Positions 36,016-47,445 of a stretch of DNA of 64,000 nt are shown one piece after another. Position 1 is the first letter of the stretch, and each line of letters starts with the position of its first letter. This DNA comes from Rotaria sordida (taxonomy: Eukaryota > Rotifera > Eurotatoria > Philodinida > Philodinidae): the NCBI GenBank assembly GCA_905250125.1, contig CAJNOL010000098.1:1-64000 (forward strand). Reading direction: 5' to 3'. A program made the position numbers and the translations under genes. The notes beneath the pieces were generated by a model that was not told the DNA's origin, did not search any database, and saw nothing but the letters and a program-made list of their open reading frames with translations.

Positions 36016-37472
36016 ATGATCCAAAATACCATGAACAAGTACAAGATTTTACTACAGGCTCGTGATGCTATCTTTATATGGTTCCAATTGTTTATTGAAG
36101 TTCTTCTTCATATGCATCATAAATTCAATGATCATAAAGAACTTTTGGACATTTACAAGAATAGTTATAAGGGTAATCAGCAAGAGACGGAAATTATTGA
36201 TGAATTTGAACACACATATAAAGGAGAAAATGCCATCTGGTGGTATACATGAGAATCATGTTTTTATCAAATCATGAAAAAAGGCATTACGTATACAAGA
36301 TTTTGATATGCTATTTGCACTTCGATTCTTTATTACTGATATTGCAAAATAGATAAAAAATGAATATGAAAAATATATATGCGTACTTGTGACAATCGAA
36401 ATATTATTCGCGTTTACTGTGGTCAAATAATTAGAAATGATGAACTTCAATTAATGAAGAATAGCATTGGTGAATTTCTTTCAATGAATTCTTTTTTATC
36501 ATCAAGTCGTGATCGATCAACTGCTCTTCACTTTGCTCGAGCTACTCCGAAAACTAATGATGTTCAACAGATTATATTCGAAATTGAAATTAATCCGCGT
36601 TCACAAACGAAAGCTTTTGGTGATGTTACTCAAATCAGTTATTTTCAATATGAAGATGTAATATCAATTATGGTTGATGCTTTGTTTTGGATTAAAGAAG
36701 TAAATGAAGACAAGAAGAAACGAATATGGGCAGCTCGTGTATCAGCAGCAAGTGAAGATGATTATCATTTGAAAGAAACGTTTTCTTACATGAAAAGCAC
36801 TCTTGGTGATGATACTGATTTGGATTCTCTTAGGAAGATTCTATTAGAAATGGATGAACCCTAACAAGCACGAAAATGCTACAGACAGATGTTGGATGAG
36901 ACTAGACTTGCTGTAGGAAGAGCTGAATCAGGTCTTGGCTTAACATACCTTGATTGTTATGAGTTGTCGAAAGTCTCGAAAATCTGCAAGAAACATTACA
37001 TATAAGACAAACTCTTTTGGGACAAAATCATGTGGACATTGGAGACTATTATAACTCTATCGGCACGTTACACTGGTACGTTCGAGAAGATTATAAAGAA
37101 GCATTGTCTAATCTTAAAAAAATAGTCAAAATCCAAGAAGTAACACTTCCGTTTAATTCTTTTGCTGTCACGAATACTTATCATAGCATTGCGACTACAT
37201 ACGATTTAACAGAACAATATGATTTTAGTCTAGAGTATTATAGCGAAGCTTTCAAGATTCGGCAAGTTGTCTTACTCAGTAATCATTCTCAGATTGCTGT
37301 AACTTACAATAATCTAGGAACATTATATGAAAGTTAAGAAAGTTACTCAAAAGCATTAGAATACTATGAAAAATCAATCAATATTTAGTGTAAAATTTTA
37401 CTATCTACTCATGACGAACTTATTAGAACAGAAAGGAATATTCGTAGAATGAAAGACAAAGTGGAAAAATAG
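36016..37472 (+). pseudogene. Fossil ADP-ribosyltransferase/TPR gene
   Basis: A decayed relative of the intact gene at 38379-40382, in opposite orientation. Recognisable parts, in order, are the linker ahead of the transferase (IIDEF...IWWYT), the transferase core (SMNSFLSSSRDRSTALHFA and the QISYFQYED segment), and C-terminal TPR units of the kinesin-light-chain style. The N-terminal domain of the intact relative was not recognised. It is interrupted in roughly half a dozen places and is clearly not functional. The longest readable blocks are still well preserved in codon composition, suggesting moderate age. It probably arose by duplication of the family, which is large in bdelloids. Confidence 0.8.
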
Positions 37473-38378
37473 TTTGATATTAGATTGAAGAAGTATAATC
37501 TACCGTTGATCTACGTTAGTATCATATTTACAAGCGATTATTTATTGTTCACTTTCTATTTCTTCAATAAAAAGACACTGCTTGACAGTAAAGTTGAAAA
37601 AGAGAGTATTAAGTTAATGTTTTTCTATACAACTGCACAGGAACTGTTGTTTGTACTTTTTTCGGTTCTTTCTATCAACGATTGAATCAATTTAACGATC
37701 ATTAACTTGAATATTCGATTTCTGTACGAAGTCCTAAAAGAAGTATGATGAATACATGATGATACTATTCTTAATATGATCACTAGCATTATAGTCAGTT
37801 GTCGAGTTTTTGACTCATAATAAATCAAAATAGATTTTGATTCTTCATATCAATAGACTTGCAAAAAGATAAATCTGGCAAGATCTAGTTCATACAAGAA
37901 TAAATTTATTCTAAACTGAACATAGACATCCAGAATTGTTCACATGGGATAAAATCCGCAAATTCGAAAATTGGTTTGGATTATTTGAAATATTTGAATA
38001 AACTTGTGAAAATTACCGAATCAGTATGTTCTAAAAGGAACAATTGTGTACAGTGAGAAGTACATCCAATATTCATAGATTAATTTAGTCTTATCGGTTG
38101 GTTTTTTTTATGGGAGAGTGTGCATGCGAGTGTGAAGAGAAGACTCATATCCATCTTCTCCTGTTGGTAGGTACAAGAGTGTATGGAGAAGTCTTAGACA
38201 TACATGTATGGTTGCTTGAACACTACCAACATCGTCAATTTTACTATCCCGATAAGATCTGAGGATCTCTCTGGTCACGCGCGGTCGAATAGAAATATTC
38301 TATAGAAAAAACAATTCGTAATGAATTATAAGAAAATGAACTGAAAGAAATTTATTTATTTTAGTAAAAAAACAAAAA
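37473..38378. other. Intergenic between fossil and intact ART/TPR genes
   Basis: No coding frame of note. A G+T/G+A-rich patch with GTGTG/GAGAGTGTG words lies near 38105-38180. The 3' side of both ART/TPR copies faces this region, so the two are convergent. Confidence 0.4.
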
Positions 38379-40382
38379 TTACAATTTCTCTTTCACAAGT
38401 TCAATATTTCTTTTAGATACTGCGATATGCGGATGTGTTGGAGGGAGAGACTTTTGCCGGACATCAAGTGCTTTTTCGAGCAATGCAACTGCTTTCGAGT
38501 ACTCGCCCATGTTATTATACTTCAAACCGATGTTGTTGTAGGAAGTAGCCAAGTCGGGATGATTCGAAGGGAGAATTTTTTCCTTGATATCCAGTGATTT
38601 TTCATACCATGAGAGTGCTTTCGAGTACTTCCTCATGTTATCATAGACCAAACCGATATTGTCGTAGGAAGTAGCCAATAAGGGATGGTTAGGAGGGAGA
38701 GTTTTTTGCCAGATATCGAGTGCTTTTTCATAAAATAAAAGTGCTTTCGAGTAATCGCCCATATTTTTATACACACCTCCAATGTTATTGTAGGAAGTAG
38801 CTAAGTCAGGATGGTTTGGTGGGAGAGTTTTTTCCTTAATATTCAATGATTTTTCGTAAAACTCAATTGCTTTTTTATATTCTCCTTGGTTACCCTTGAT
38901 TACTCCAAGTTGGTTATAACAATACGCTTTATCACTCTCATTGATTGCCTGTTCGAGTAATATCGTGTACACTTGTTCAGCCTTTTGATTCTCACCCAGC
39001 TTCCATAACAATGAACCTACTCTCGTCCACCCTGTTCCAGTGATCTCCTCTTGCATTTGCTTGGTAAGAACCTTGAGCTGTTGGTTATCACTGTCAGTGA
39101 TGAGTGTAAGTTTCACTTGCCACAACATCATTCCACTCTCTTTGATTTCTTCAATTTGCTGGACGCGAAAAATTGTGTGCATTGAAAAGAGAATTTCGTT
39201 TTCTACCTTGAAATAACTAATTTTGTCAATGCAGGCAAACGGAGCCGATGAAACCGATTGATCAATTGTCATTGTGAAAAGAACACCGATTTTGTTCTCG
39301 TTAGTAGAGTCGAGTCCTTCCTTAATAAAACGAATAGCGACATTTCGGTCATCACTTGTTGATAAGAAATTATTGAACGATGCGAGTCCACCTTGTTTGA
39401 TTTTACTGTCAAAATCTTGCTTGGTCATGGTTTTACCTCGGTAGACTGTAATTGTTGTTATTGGGCCATGCATTTCATTCGATTGCTCGGAATGAAGTTT
39501 CACGATGTTTCGATGAAGATCGCAAATAAAGATACCCATTTTGAGTAGAATCTCAACTTGTAGGGTGTTCAAAGCTTTGTTGAGCATATGGTATGTGAAA
39601 CACTCCCGAGTATACCACCAGATAGGTTTATTGTTTTCGTCTAAATGGCTTCGATATTCTCGAGCGAATTCGTCGATAATTTTCAAGTGTTCATAGTTGC
39701 GGGAATACTTCTCACGGGCGTACTCGACCAAAGCATTGATTGCTTTCTTTTCGTCGAAATCGATTTCAAGAATGATTTCTTTGAAAAGTTGTGTCCATAT
39801 GAACGACGGTTCTATTTCATTCAGCGACGATATACCACTAATTACGATCGAATCTTCGTCACAATGTCGAGCAGATTGTCGAACTGAATCGCAAATTGCA
39901 GTAATATCTGTGAAAACACCTTTCACTTTGGACCAGTCTTTTGCCCATTCTTCGTAGTGTGATTGTTTCCGACAAAAGACATAAATTGAATAGAGTTGAG
40001 TCATGTGATGAATACGTGGTATAAAAGTTTCACATATAGCACCGGAAATAATAAGAAATGCCTTTTCATTTTGAAGTTGTGAAATATACTTGACACATTC
40101 ATTCATATCTTGGATTGTTTGAATAGTATTCACAGTGCGTCGCAGGTGTTCGATAGAATTATGGTAGTCCTCGCTGGATTTGTCAATTTTTGCATCGAGC
40201 CAAATCAATAGAAAGTTTTCAACGATTTCATGTGAATCCGTGCGACAACCCCGTTTTGCAATACCATTTGAGTCTGATTGCTGGTTTAAAGTCGTGGGTG
40301 ATAGTGATAATGATGGCGTTACTGCCTTAATACGCTGATGGTTGAAAGAACTAACTGTTGGCACTGATGCACCGCAGCCCAT
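38379..40382 (-). CDS. Mono-ADP-ribosyltransferase with N-terminal alpha/beta domain and TPR array
   Basis: A single-exon gene of 667 aa. I chose the ATG at 40382 over the in-frame one at 40487 because it begins MGCGASVPT, an ideal N-myristoylation signal (Gly2, Ser6) with palmitoylatable Cys3, predicting membrane anchoring. Residues about 53-185 form an alternating strand/helix domain (NFLLIWLD, KAFLIISG, SIYVFCR, KVKGVFTDI) that I recall from many rotifer proteins and that looks receiver- or TIR-like. Residues about 230-430 are an arginine-type ADP-ribosyltransferase: VYRG (Arg315), FLSTSDDR (Ser341-Thr-Ser) and VENE (Glu394, Glu396), the full R-S-ExE triad. Residues 455-667 hold about five 42-aa TPRs of kinesin-light-chain type (KTLPPNHPDLATSYNNIG). 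It should transfer ADP-ribose from NAD to a protein chosen via the TPRs. A role in signalling or immunity is inference. Confidence 0.85.
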   Translation of the reverse strand: MGCGASVPTVSSFNHQRIKAVTPSLSLSPTTLNQQSDSNGIAKRGCRTDSHEIVENFLLIWLDAKIDKSSEDYHNSIEHLRRTVNTIQTIQDMNECVKYISQLQNEKAFLIISGAICETFIPRIHHMTQLYSIYVFCRKQSHYEEWAKDWSKVKGVFTDITAICDSVRQSARHCDEDSIVISGISSLNEIEPSFIWTQLFKEIILEIDFDEKKAINALVEYAREKYSRNYEHLKIIDEFAREYRSHLDENNKPIWWYTRECFTYHMLNKALNTLQVEILLKMGIFICDLHRNIVKLHSEQSNEMHGPITTITVYRGKTMTKQDFDSKIKQGGLASFNNFLSTSDDRNVAIRFIKEGLDSTNENKIGVLFTMTIDQSVSSAPFACIDKISYFKVENEILFSMHTIFRVQQIEEIKESGMMLWQVKLTLITDSDNQQLKVLTKQMQEEITGTGWTRVGSLLWKLGENQKAEQVYTILLEQAINESDKAYCYNQLGVIKGNQGEYKKAIEFYEKSLNIKEKTLPPNHPDLATSYNNIGGVYKNMGDYSKALLFYEKALDIWQKTLPPNHPLLATSYDNIGLVYDNMRKYSKALSWYEKSLDIKEKILPSNHPDLATSYNNIGLKYNNMGEYSKAVALLEKALDVRQKSLPPTHPHIAVSKRNIELVKEKL
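38395..38985 (-). repeat. 126-bp tandem TPR-coding repeat
   Basis: The 3' part of the ART/TPR gene is built from 42-codon units with period 126 bp. Each contains the words LPPNHPxLATSYxNIG and YSKAL. Three consecutive units are especially similar, indicating recent duplication or homogenisation; the outer units are more diverged. Units can change in number without frame loss. Confidence 0.8.
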
Positions 40383-41881
40383 ATTGTACGTAGCGTAGAG
40401 AGTTATATGCGTCGTGGAACTGAAATTAAGAATGAATGAATGAATGAATGAATAAATGCTTTTTAACGAAAAAGCTCCTTTATTCAAACAAAAATTTTCT
40501 TTAACAATTTTTCTTTCTCAATTATCCATTTATGTTGTTTTGTTGACACTGAAAGATGTTGCCTGGCTTCAATGGAAAAGAACGGCAAAATATTGCTTCT
40601 ACTGTTGCCAACTTTCACTTATTTATGTTTTGATTTACAGTCAATGTCAAAGCATGATTGCACTGAGTCAATCAGTATCTTGTAGAAAAAACTACCACTT
40701 TCTCTACCAACGAAATAATTCAACAGTTGCTTTCTCTTTTCTGCTATTTCGTTCTGTGTGCACATAATCACATTGTTTTTTGATCATGCAATCTGTTATA
40801 ATGGCACAGCGAAAGAATGAAGATTCATTTGCTAATGTAAAACTTTTGAAAAAGATTCCATGACTTTTCAAAGTTACGACAGCAAAACATGGGTGTGGGT
40901 GTTGCCTTCTCTTCATCTACACTCATACTGTAAGTGATAAATCAATAGTCGTCGTCGAATGGCAATAAATTAGAATAATGAATAAATGAATACTTGCCGG
41001 AGATAGGAGATGTAAAGAAATTCGTTCGTCTCCTTAGATGGAGTTTGTTTCTTCCTTTTGTTGATGGCTTTTTTTTTGGTTGGTTGTTATACGAGTGTGT
41101 TTGGTTTGTTGCTGAAGGATTTCTTATCTTCCATTTTAACAGGGCAGAATATGTGAGTTTGCATCAAAAAGCAACAACGAAACGAATGCTTCGTTATCGA
41201 AAGAAAGAGAAGAATCGAAACCTCATGATATGATGACTGTTGTTCTCATGGTTACCAAGCTTTCTTTCCAATGTCGTAGCGGGTATGAGATGCTAGAAGC
41301 CATGTGCTTGAGATGGATAAGGTTAAAAAATAAAGACATGCACTCTGGAGACATGGTCTTTCAACAAACGAACAACAGTTCAGTTCCCAAGTGTTATCTT
41401 CTTTTATTATTGACTGATTGGATCTTTTGTTTATAGATGTCACACTATTGAAAATAACTTGATGAAAGAAGTCGGACAGGAGAATGCTAATGACGTATAG
41501 TGGGTAAGATAGATGATGAGTGATAACAAATAACATACGCGCTGATCCTTCTTCACATCTACATACTCACCCTAACTATTATATCATAGAATATCATCAA
41601 ATATATTGGCTTGTTTGAAGTAATGTTTATTAAATAAATACGTAGATATGAAAAGTTAATGAGAAGTTTATTTACTGATTATAAATAGATGTCGAAGAAA
41701 GTTCATATTTGTAAGAAAATTATTTAATAATTGTTTGTGATCTTTAAAGGTATTTTTTCTATTATTCAATGATGATAAATAATGGCATCTAAATGTATAG
41801 ATGTCAAAAAGATATTTATGTAATTGATTTCGCTGTTTCAAAATTCAATGAAGAAAATGTTCGAGATGATCGATCGACAAG

Positions 41882-41935
41882 TACAGTCATGGACAAAAGT
41901 CGCACACCTATGTAAAAACTATCCAAATAAGAGTT
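41882..41935. mobile_element. Solo Tc1/mariner-like terminal repeat
   Basis: TACAGTCATGGACAAAAGT at 41882-41900 has the form of a Tc1/mariner end (TA, then CAGTCATGGACAAAAGT). No matching inverted end was found within several kilobases, so this is likely a truncated or decayed copy. The following sequence contains no transposase that I can recognise. Confidence 0.5.
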
Positions 41936-44434
41936 TTTTTCCTTGAAACTTTAAGCACCAATAGAACTTGATGAACACTGATCGCAAGGACCAGTTCGAG
42001 CTCTATCGTCTAAGTTAAACTGAGATAGAAGGTCAATATCAAGACCTTTTTTTTGTAACGTTATCTCGAGCTAGAAAATAGATCTAATGCCGTTCGACCC
42101 ATCGTTGGAAAGTTCGATAATTCTTCTCTTTCTAGAAAATAATAAAATGTTTTAATTATATACTATAAAATCATCGGTGTATGACCGATCTTTTAAGCTT
42201 CGATGCTTTTGTCGACAGATGAAATTTATATAGATCAGAAGAAAATATACCCATAAGTATAACTTACATTGATATTTGGCTTTTAACTCTATTAATAAAT
42301 AATATTATATGATAGGTAACTCAATGTCAACAACAATGCAAACACAATTTCGTATTGCAGCATATCAATTCAAGCAGTTATGCTGTTTACATAATAGTCA
42401 ACTAGATACTTGAAGATCGACAAATTGAAGATAACACTTACACGTCTCTTTTATATAAATAAGAACTATCCATTTTTATTCTTGATAAAGCAACAAACAT
42501 TCGTATACATGTTATAGAAATGGTACCTTGTATAAGAAACCTATAATCGATCAACAGGTATCTGATTTAAGCACTCCTATCACCTTCAAAAACCTATTTT
42601 GGACCAAGCACATTCAAATCGTATGAAATTTTCTAAATATGTTGGAGCTGTAGTGGAGGGCTGCAGGAGAATTTTCAACCCTTATAGCACGGTGTTTTCG
42701 CGAGATATGCCACAAACAACGATCAAAAATAGTTTATTTTATATATCCAAAACTCTCTGCCCTCGAACAAACTTTCTATACATCGATCTTAATTTTCATG
42801 TTGTTGATGGAAATTGACTTTTCTTAAAGAGACCTTAAACAATTCCAAATACGTATGCTATTTACTTACTGATAGTCATTCCAATCCAATTGATGGTCTA
42901 TGTTCCAGCACTTATTCAACTATGCTTAAAGCATGAAAAAATCAATTCCGAATTTCGTTACTGTTCAAACTTTAAGAACATAAAAATCTTTATAAGGTTT
43001 ACTAATCTATTGCTTCTCTTTTATAATATTTTCTTTCTTTTCTTAAAAGCAAAATAGATATTGAAACTTTTCAAAAGTGTTCATCTAAGAAAGATAAGAT
43101 ACATTATGCTATGAAATAAAGAAATAGTTGGAGAGAATAATTAAAAGATATTTCATTTTCTTGTTCATCTATTTTCATTGTAATTCAATCATTGATTATT
43201 TTTATAGTTAATAAACAAAACTTTTCTATAGCTTCTGTGAATTTTAGTGATAGTTTTTATATATAGGCTTATTATCATCATACTAATCCTTAATATGTTA
43301 AACTAAATGATTTTTTCAACGAACAAATCATATAAAAACATTTATCGAGTTCTACTGCATTATGAATTAATGATTATTTTCGTACTCAAAATGAACAAAA
43401 TTTTCAAATCGTACAACTTACAAAAAAAACATGCCTATACATTCATAAATTAAATTATCGAAAAATACTACAATTTGAAAAGCATAATTTTTTCTGATAT
43501 TTTTTGTTTTTCTTTTGTTAGATTTGAAGTTTCGTTACATAAGTGCATTTTTGTCAGTAATCCACGACTTTATCATAAAATGTGAGTCTACTGTTTTTTT
43601 CAGAATGTGTCAGTTCTTCAAAATGAACGCCAAAGATCCATACGACTGTTAGATTTCATGAAGATTGAACAAAACAATATCATAATCAAGTAAACGTCTG
43701 AAAATCTTCCATTTTTGACTATTGTTAATGTCTTCTTACTTAATTTCATAAAGTTCGACAGTAGCGTTGGTGAGCGCAATCGAAACTGGTCATAAACAGC
43801 TTGAAGAATCGAGATATTTGAACATCAAAAATCGCTCATTCTTATCATGCATTTTGAAGAGCTGACGCATTCCTAGTTTTTCTTGATAAAACTCTTCGTT
43901 ACTTTTTTCAAAAATTTATAACGATTATTACGGTGTTCTAGTTGAAGAAAATGATGATCGTAACAAATTAATACCAATCATTAACATTGTACACTGATTT
44001 TTTTCTATTTGAAGAAATGTATTATTTTTTTATTCGTAAAAGGCGAACATTAAAATGCAACGTAGAAAGATGTATAAGTGCTAGCAAAATGTTTTAAATA
44101 ATGTCATAAAATCGATATTTTATCTATCAGAAACATCCATTTATTAGATATTTTCATGTACAAAGAAACTAATCGTTCTCATACTCAAGATGAAATATAT
44201 ATTATTCGTTTGATTATCATTTTGTATTGTTATCTGATTTGATTTGTTTTTCGAATCATTACTGTTTATTTATTTCAAATTTTCAATGGCTAAAAATATT
44301 TTATCATAATAGATCACTTTTTCAAAATATTATTTGTTGTCTGGCAAGGTAAATTTCTATATTATAATTGAACGTAGATTTCGATGAACATAGTTCTTTT
44401 GTGAAACACGATCTAACAGAAGTGTTGAAATATA

Positions 44435-44535
44435 TAGGGTAGAAATTTGCACCGTTCCCCTCCTCAGAGACTATGACAGTTGTTGCTAATATGCGATCAC
44501 AGACTGTATATCAATAACGTCTCATTATAATATAT
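44435..44535. repeat. Dispersed repeat, copy 2 (inverted relative to 30.1 kb)
   Basis: Shares words with the segment at 30110-30260 on the opposite strand: AATTTGCAC, a pyrimidine-rich TTCCCCTCCTC patch, ATATGCGATCACAG and TATATCAATAACGTCT. Both copies are worn, and neither has clear ends. Confidence 0.4.
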
Positions 44536-45575
44536 GAATTATTTGCTTATTGCATTTTTGTAGAATTAAGTAAAAGCATGGTGAAGAAATTTGTCTCAAA
44601 ATAAATAGAGTAGAACAATATCTGTGTGATTAGCAATATTAACTACATAGAATTTCATATTTTAATCTTATAGAAATCGCGCTAACAGCTTTTTCTTTTA
44701 GATTCATTACTATTTTATTAAGATTCCCAACGAAAGATATACGAGGAAAATAAATTCGTGAAACTATGATCTAAAATTTTGCTAAATTACAGACAAAATA
44801 GATGCTTCGTTTTTAAGAAATTGATTGTCTAGTTCTTGAATGATGAAGCTGAAATATAGTAAAACAAATATTTTCATTTATGCATTATGATCTAATATAG
44901 ATACCACTAGTGGCAACATTGTACCTTTTAATCAAATCCTGAAGCAAGAATTATAATTGTCAGTAATCTTCCAAGTATATTCTGTTGACAATAAAATTTT
45001 ACTTTATTTTTTTATAAAAAATAATTTTACTGTTCAAGGGTTTGAAAAAAAAAGCAATTATATCAAACAAAAATCAATTTTTCACAAGACATCCAACTTG
45101 AATTCTATAATTTTATGTTTCAGCTGAATATCTATAACACATGTCGTAGTCTTATCGTTATTGATTTCTATTAATAATTCAAAAATATAATACATGAGAC
45201 ACTTGGTATAATTCTTTTTTTCGATTACCAACTTTAATTCCAACATATTTCAATTCAAACTGCAAACCTATTTAAATTGATGTGTAATTCTCAAAATCAT
45301 GTTTTTTTTCTCTGGAAAAGCTATTGTAAATAAAATTTCTTATAAATAAACATCATGTTACAATTATACTTAGAAGATTAGATAATAAAACTAGCATGAT
45401 ATAAGTGTTTGATCAAAGAGATTGTTTTTTTTTTCGTGAATAATTTATCAATATATATTTCTGCTGATTTTTTATTGTATATTTTCTGTTCAAATGAATA
45501 TAAATAAACAACAATATCAGAAGAAAAGAGTGTATATATATTTGCAGTAAAATGTATACAAATCTCTAAGTTCGA

Positions 45576-46331
45576 TCACAAATCTTCAAGAGTTTTTCTT
45601 ACACATTCGCTAACTTTTTTCTTAAATGCTGCTCTATCATCACGCCACATCACCGATGCATCAATATTCGCTGCTGAATCACAGTTTGGATCGCTTAGCA
45701 TCGATAGAACTGATAAAAGAATTGTTTCTAAAAGAGACGCAAAAAAAAAAAAGAATCGAAAGAAAAAAATTTAAATACAAAAAACAACATACCAACTGAT
45801 TGAACAGGCGACCAACGTTCCGAAGGATTTTCATAGCCAAATTGATCAACACCAGGTTCATGAAGCTAGATCAATGTTTTTCTTTTTTTATCAATAAATT
45901 TACAAAAAAAGCAGATTGAACTTACAATTGATATGCATACATCACCATTTTTCTCAATATTCGGGTGCCAAATTTCCGAAATAAATTTCTATATAAATAA
46001 AAGAAAATATGATTTACACAATCGAATAACAAAATTTATACCATTTTTGGTGGTTTAATTGGATATTCTTTCGGAAAATCCAAACGTGCTTTGAAAAATC
46101 CACCTAATTAAAATATAATTTTTAATTACAAAAAAAAACAAATTTTTTTCTTTCAAAAAAAAAATAAACAAAAAAAATTTTACCTTCATAAAAAGTATCA
46201 GCTGGTCCAACTAAAATAACATTCCAGGCATATGGATTTGATTCATCAATAAGACCTGCACTAATACCTTCAACAGGATGACGATTTAATTCACGTAATT
46301 GTTTGAGTAGAAGTAATGCGGAAGCATCCAT
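45576..46331 (-). CDS. UBE2G1: Ubiquitin-conjugating enzyme E2 G1
   Basis: Five exons: 46331-46184, 46103-46042, 45988-45926, 45865-45793, 45727-45576; 498 nt, 165 aa, the normal length for the family. It starts MDASALLLLKQLRELN, followed by PVEGISAGLIDESN. The E2 core shows PPKMKFISEIWHPNI (HPN at 78-80), the catalytic cysteine C88 in GDVCISI, and the acidic-loop insertion LHEPGVDQFGYENPSERW that marks the UBC7/G1/G2 subfamily. ETILLSVLSMLSDPN and a basic C-terminal helix complete it. The N-terminus and insertion favour G1 over G2. It transfers ubiquitin with E3 ligases, classically for ER-linked degradation and K48 chains. Confidence 0.93.
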
Positions 46332-46924
<593 letters not shown>

Positions 46925-47445
46925 ACGCTGCTCGACTCCATATTTTGGCTACAAGTGAGACTTAGTGAAATTCTAAACGGATTCAAGCCTATGCGTTATT
47001 GAGCCAGAAATACGGCGAGCTATGCATGAAAAACTTATTTACGAGATTTTCATTTGAAAGCTAGCCCATAGACAGGTATTGCAACTATTAGAATATATTA
47101 AAAATTTCATCTCAAAAGAATGTATTTTTCTTGAGATATCGAGTGTCTAGGACAACTCAATTCTATAACTTGACTTGTAATATATAAGCATTTGTTCGAT
47201 ACTCAATATCTCAAGAAGAATATATTCGTTTGAGCTGAAATTTTGCAGAGATATATAAGTGGCTGTGAGATCTGCCTATGGATGAAAAGTTCGTAATTCA
47301 ATTTTCTACGAATAGCTTACCCAGAAGTCGAAAACCTATTAAAACGATTATAACTCTGGCTAAGTACTGCATAGGTTCGAATCTATTTAGGATTTTCTTA
47401 GTTTCCCTCCTTGTATCCAAAATATGGAGTAAAACAGGGTCATAC
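46925..47445. mobile_element. Foldback element, diverged
   Basis: Left-arm words CTCCATATTTTGGCTACAAG, GGATTCAAGCCTATGCG and CTTGAGATATCGAGT pair with right-arm reverse complements at about 47420-47437 (CTTGTATCCAAAATATGGAG), 47370-47385 and 47205-47222. The arms are about 230 bp and roughly 75-80 percent matched, with a short centre. No coding capacity. It does not share obvious words with the other foldbacks in the window. Confidence 0.65.

Larger units (their letters stand above)
40383..45575. other. Large intergenic region, mostly featureless
   Basis: About 5.2 kb. A GAAT/TGAA microsatellite occupies about 40431-40454, directly upstream of the ART/TPR gene. A Tc1/mariner-like end is at 41882. 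Plus-strand frames at 40456-40767, 40994-41233 and 42599-42817 were examined and look accidental. A dispersed repeat copy lies near 44440-44530. The remainder is AT-rich DNA without recognised genes. Confidence 0.4.

Noticed and set aside
39645-39957. Plus-strand frames inside the ART/TPR gene
   Set aside because: Shadows of the long minus-strand coding frame.
40383-40487. Upstream in-frame ATG of the ART/TPR gene
   Set aside because: The added 35 residues look like translated leader, and the downstream ATG creates a perfect MGCGAS lipidation signal; RNA data could change this.
42599-42817. 72-codon frame at 42.6 kb
   Set aside because: The surrounding complexity looks like worn transposon DNA; no domain or splice site supports a gene.
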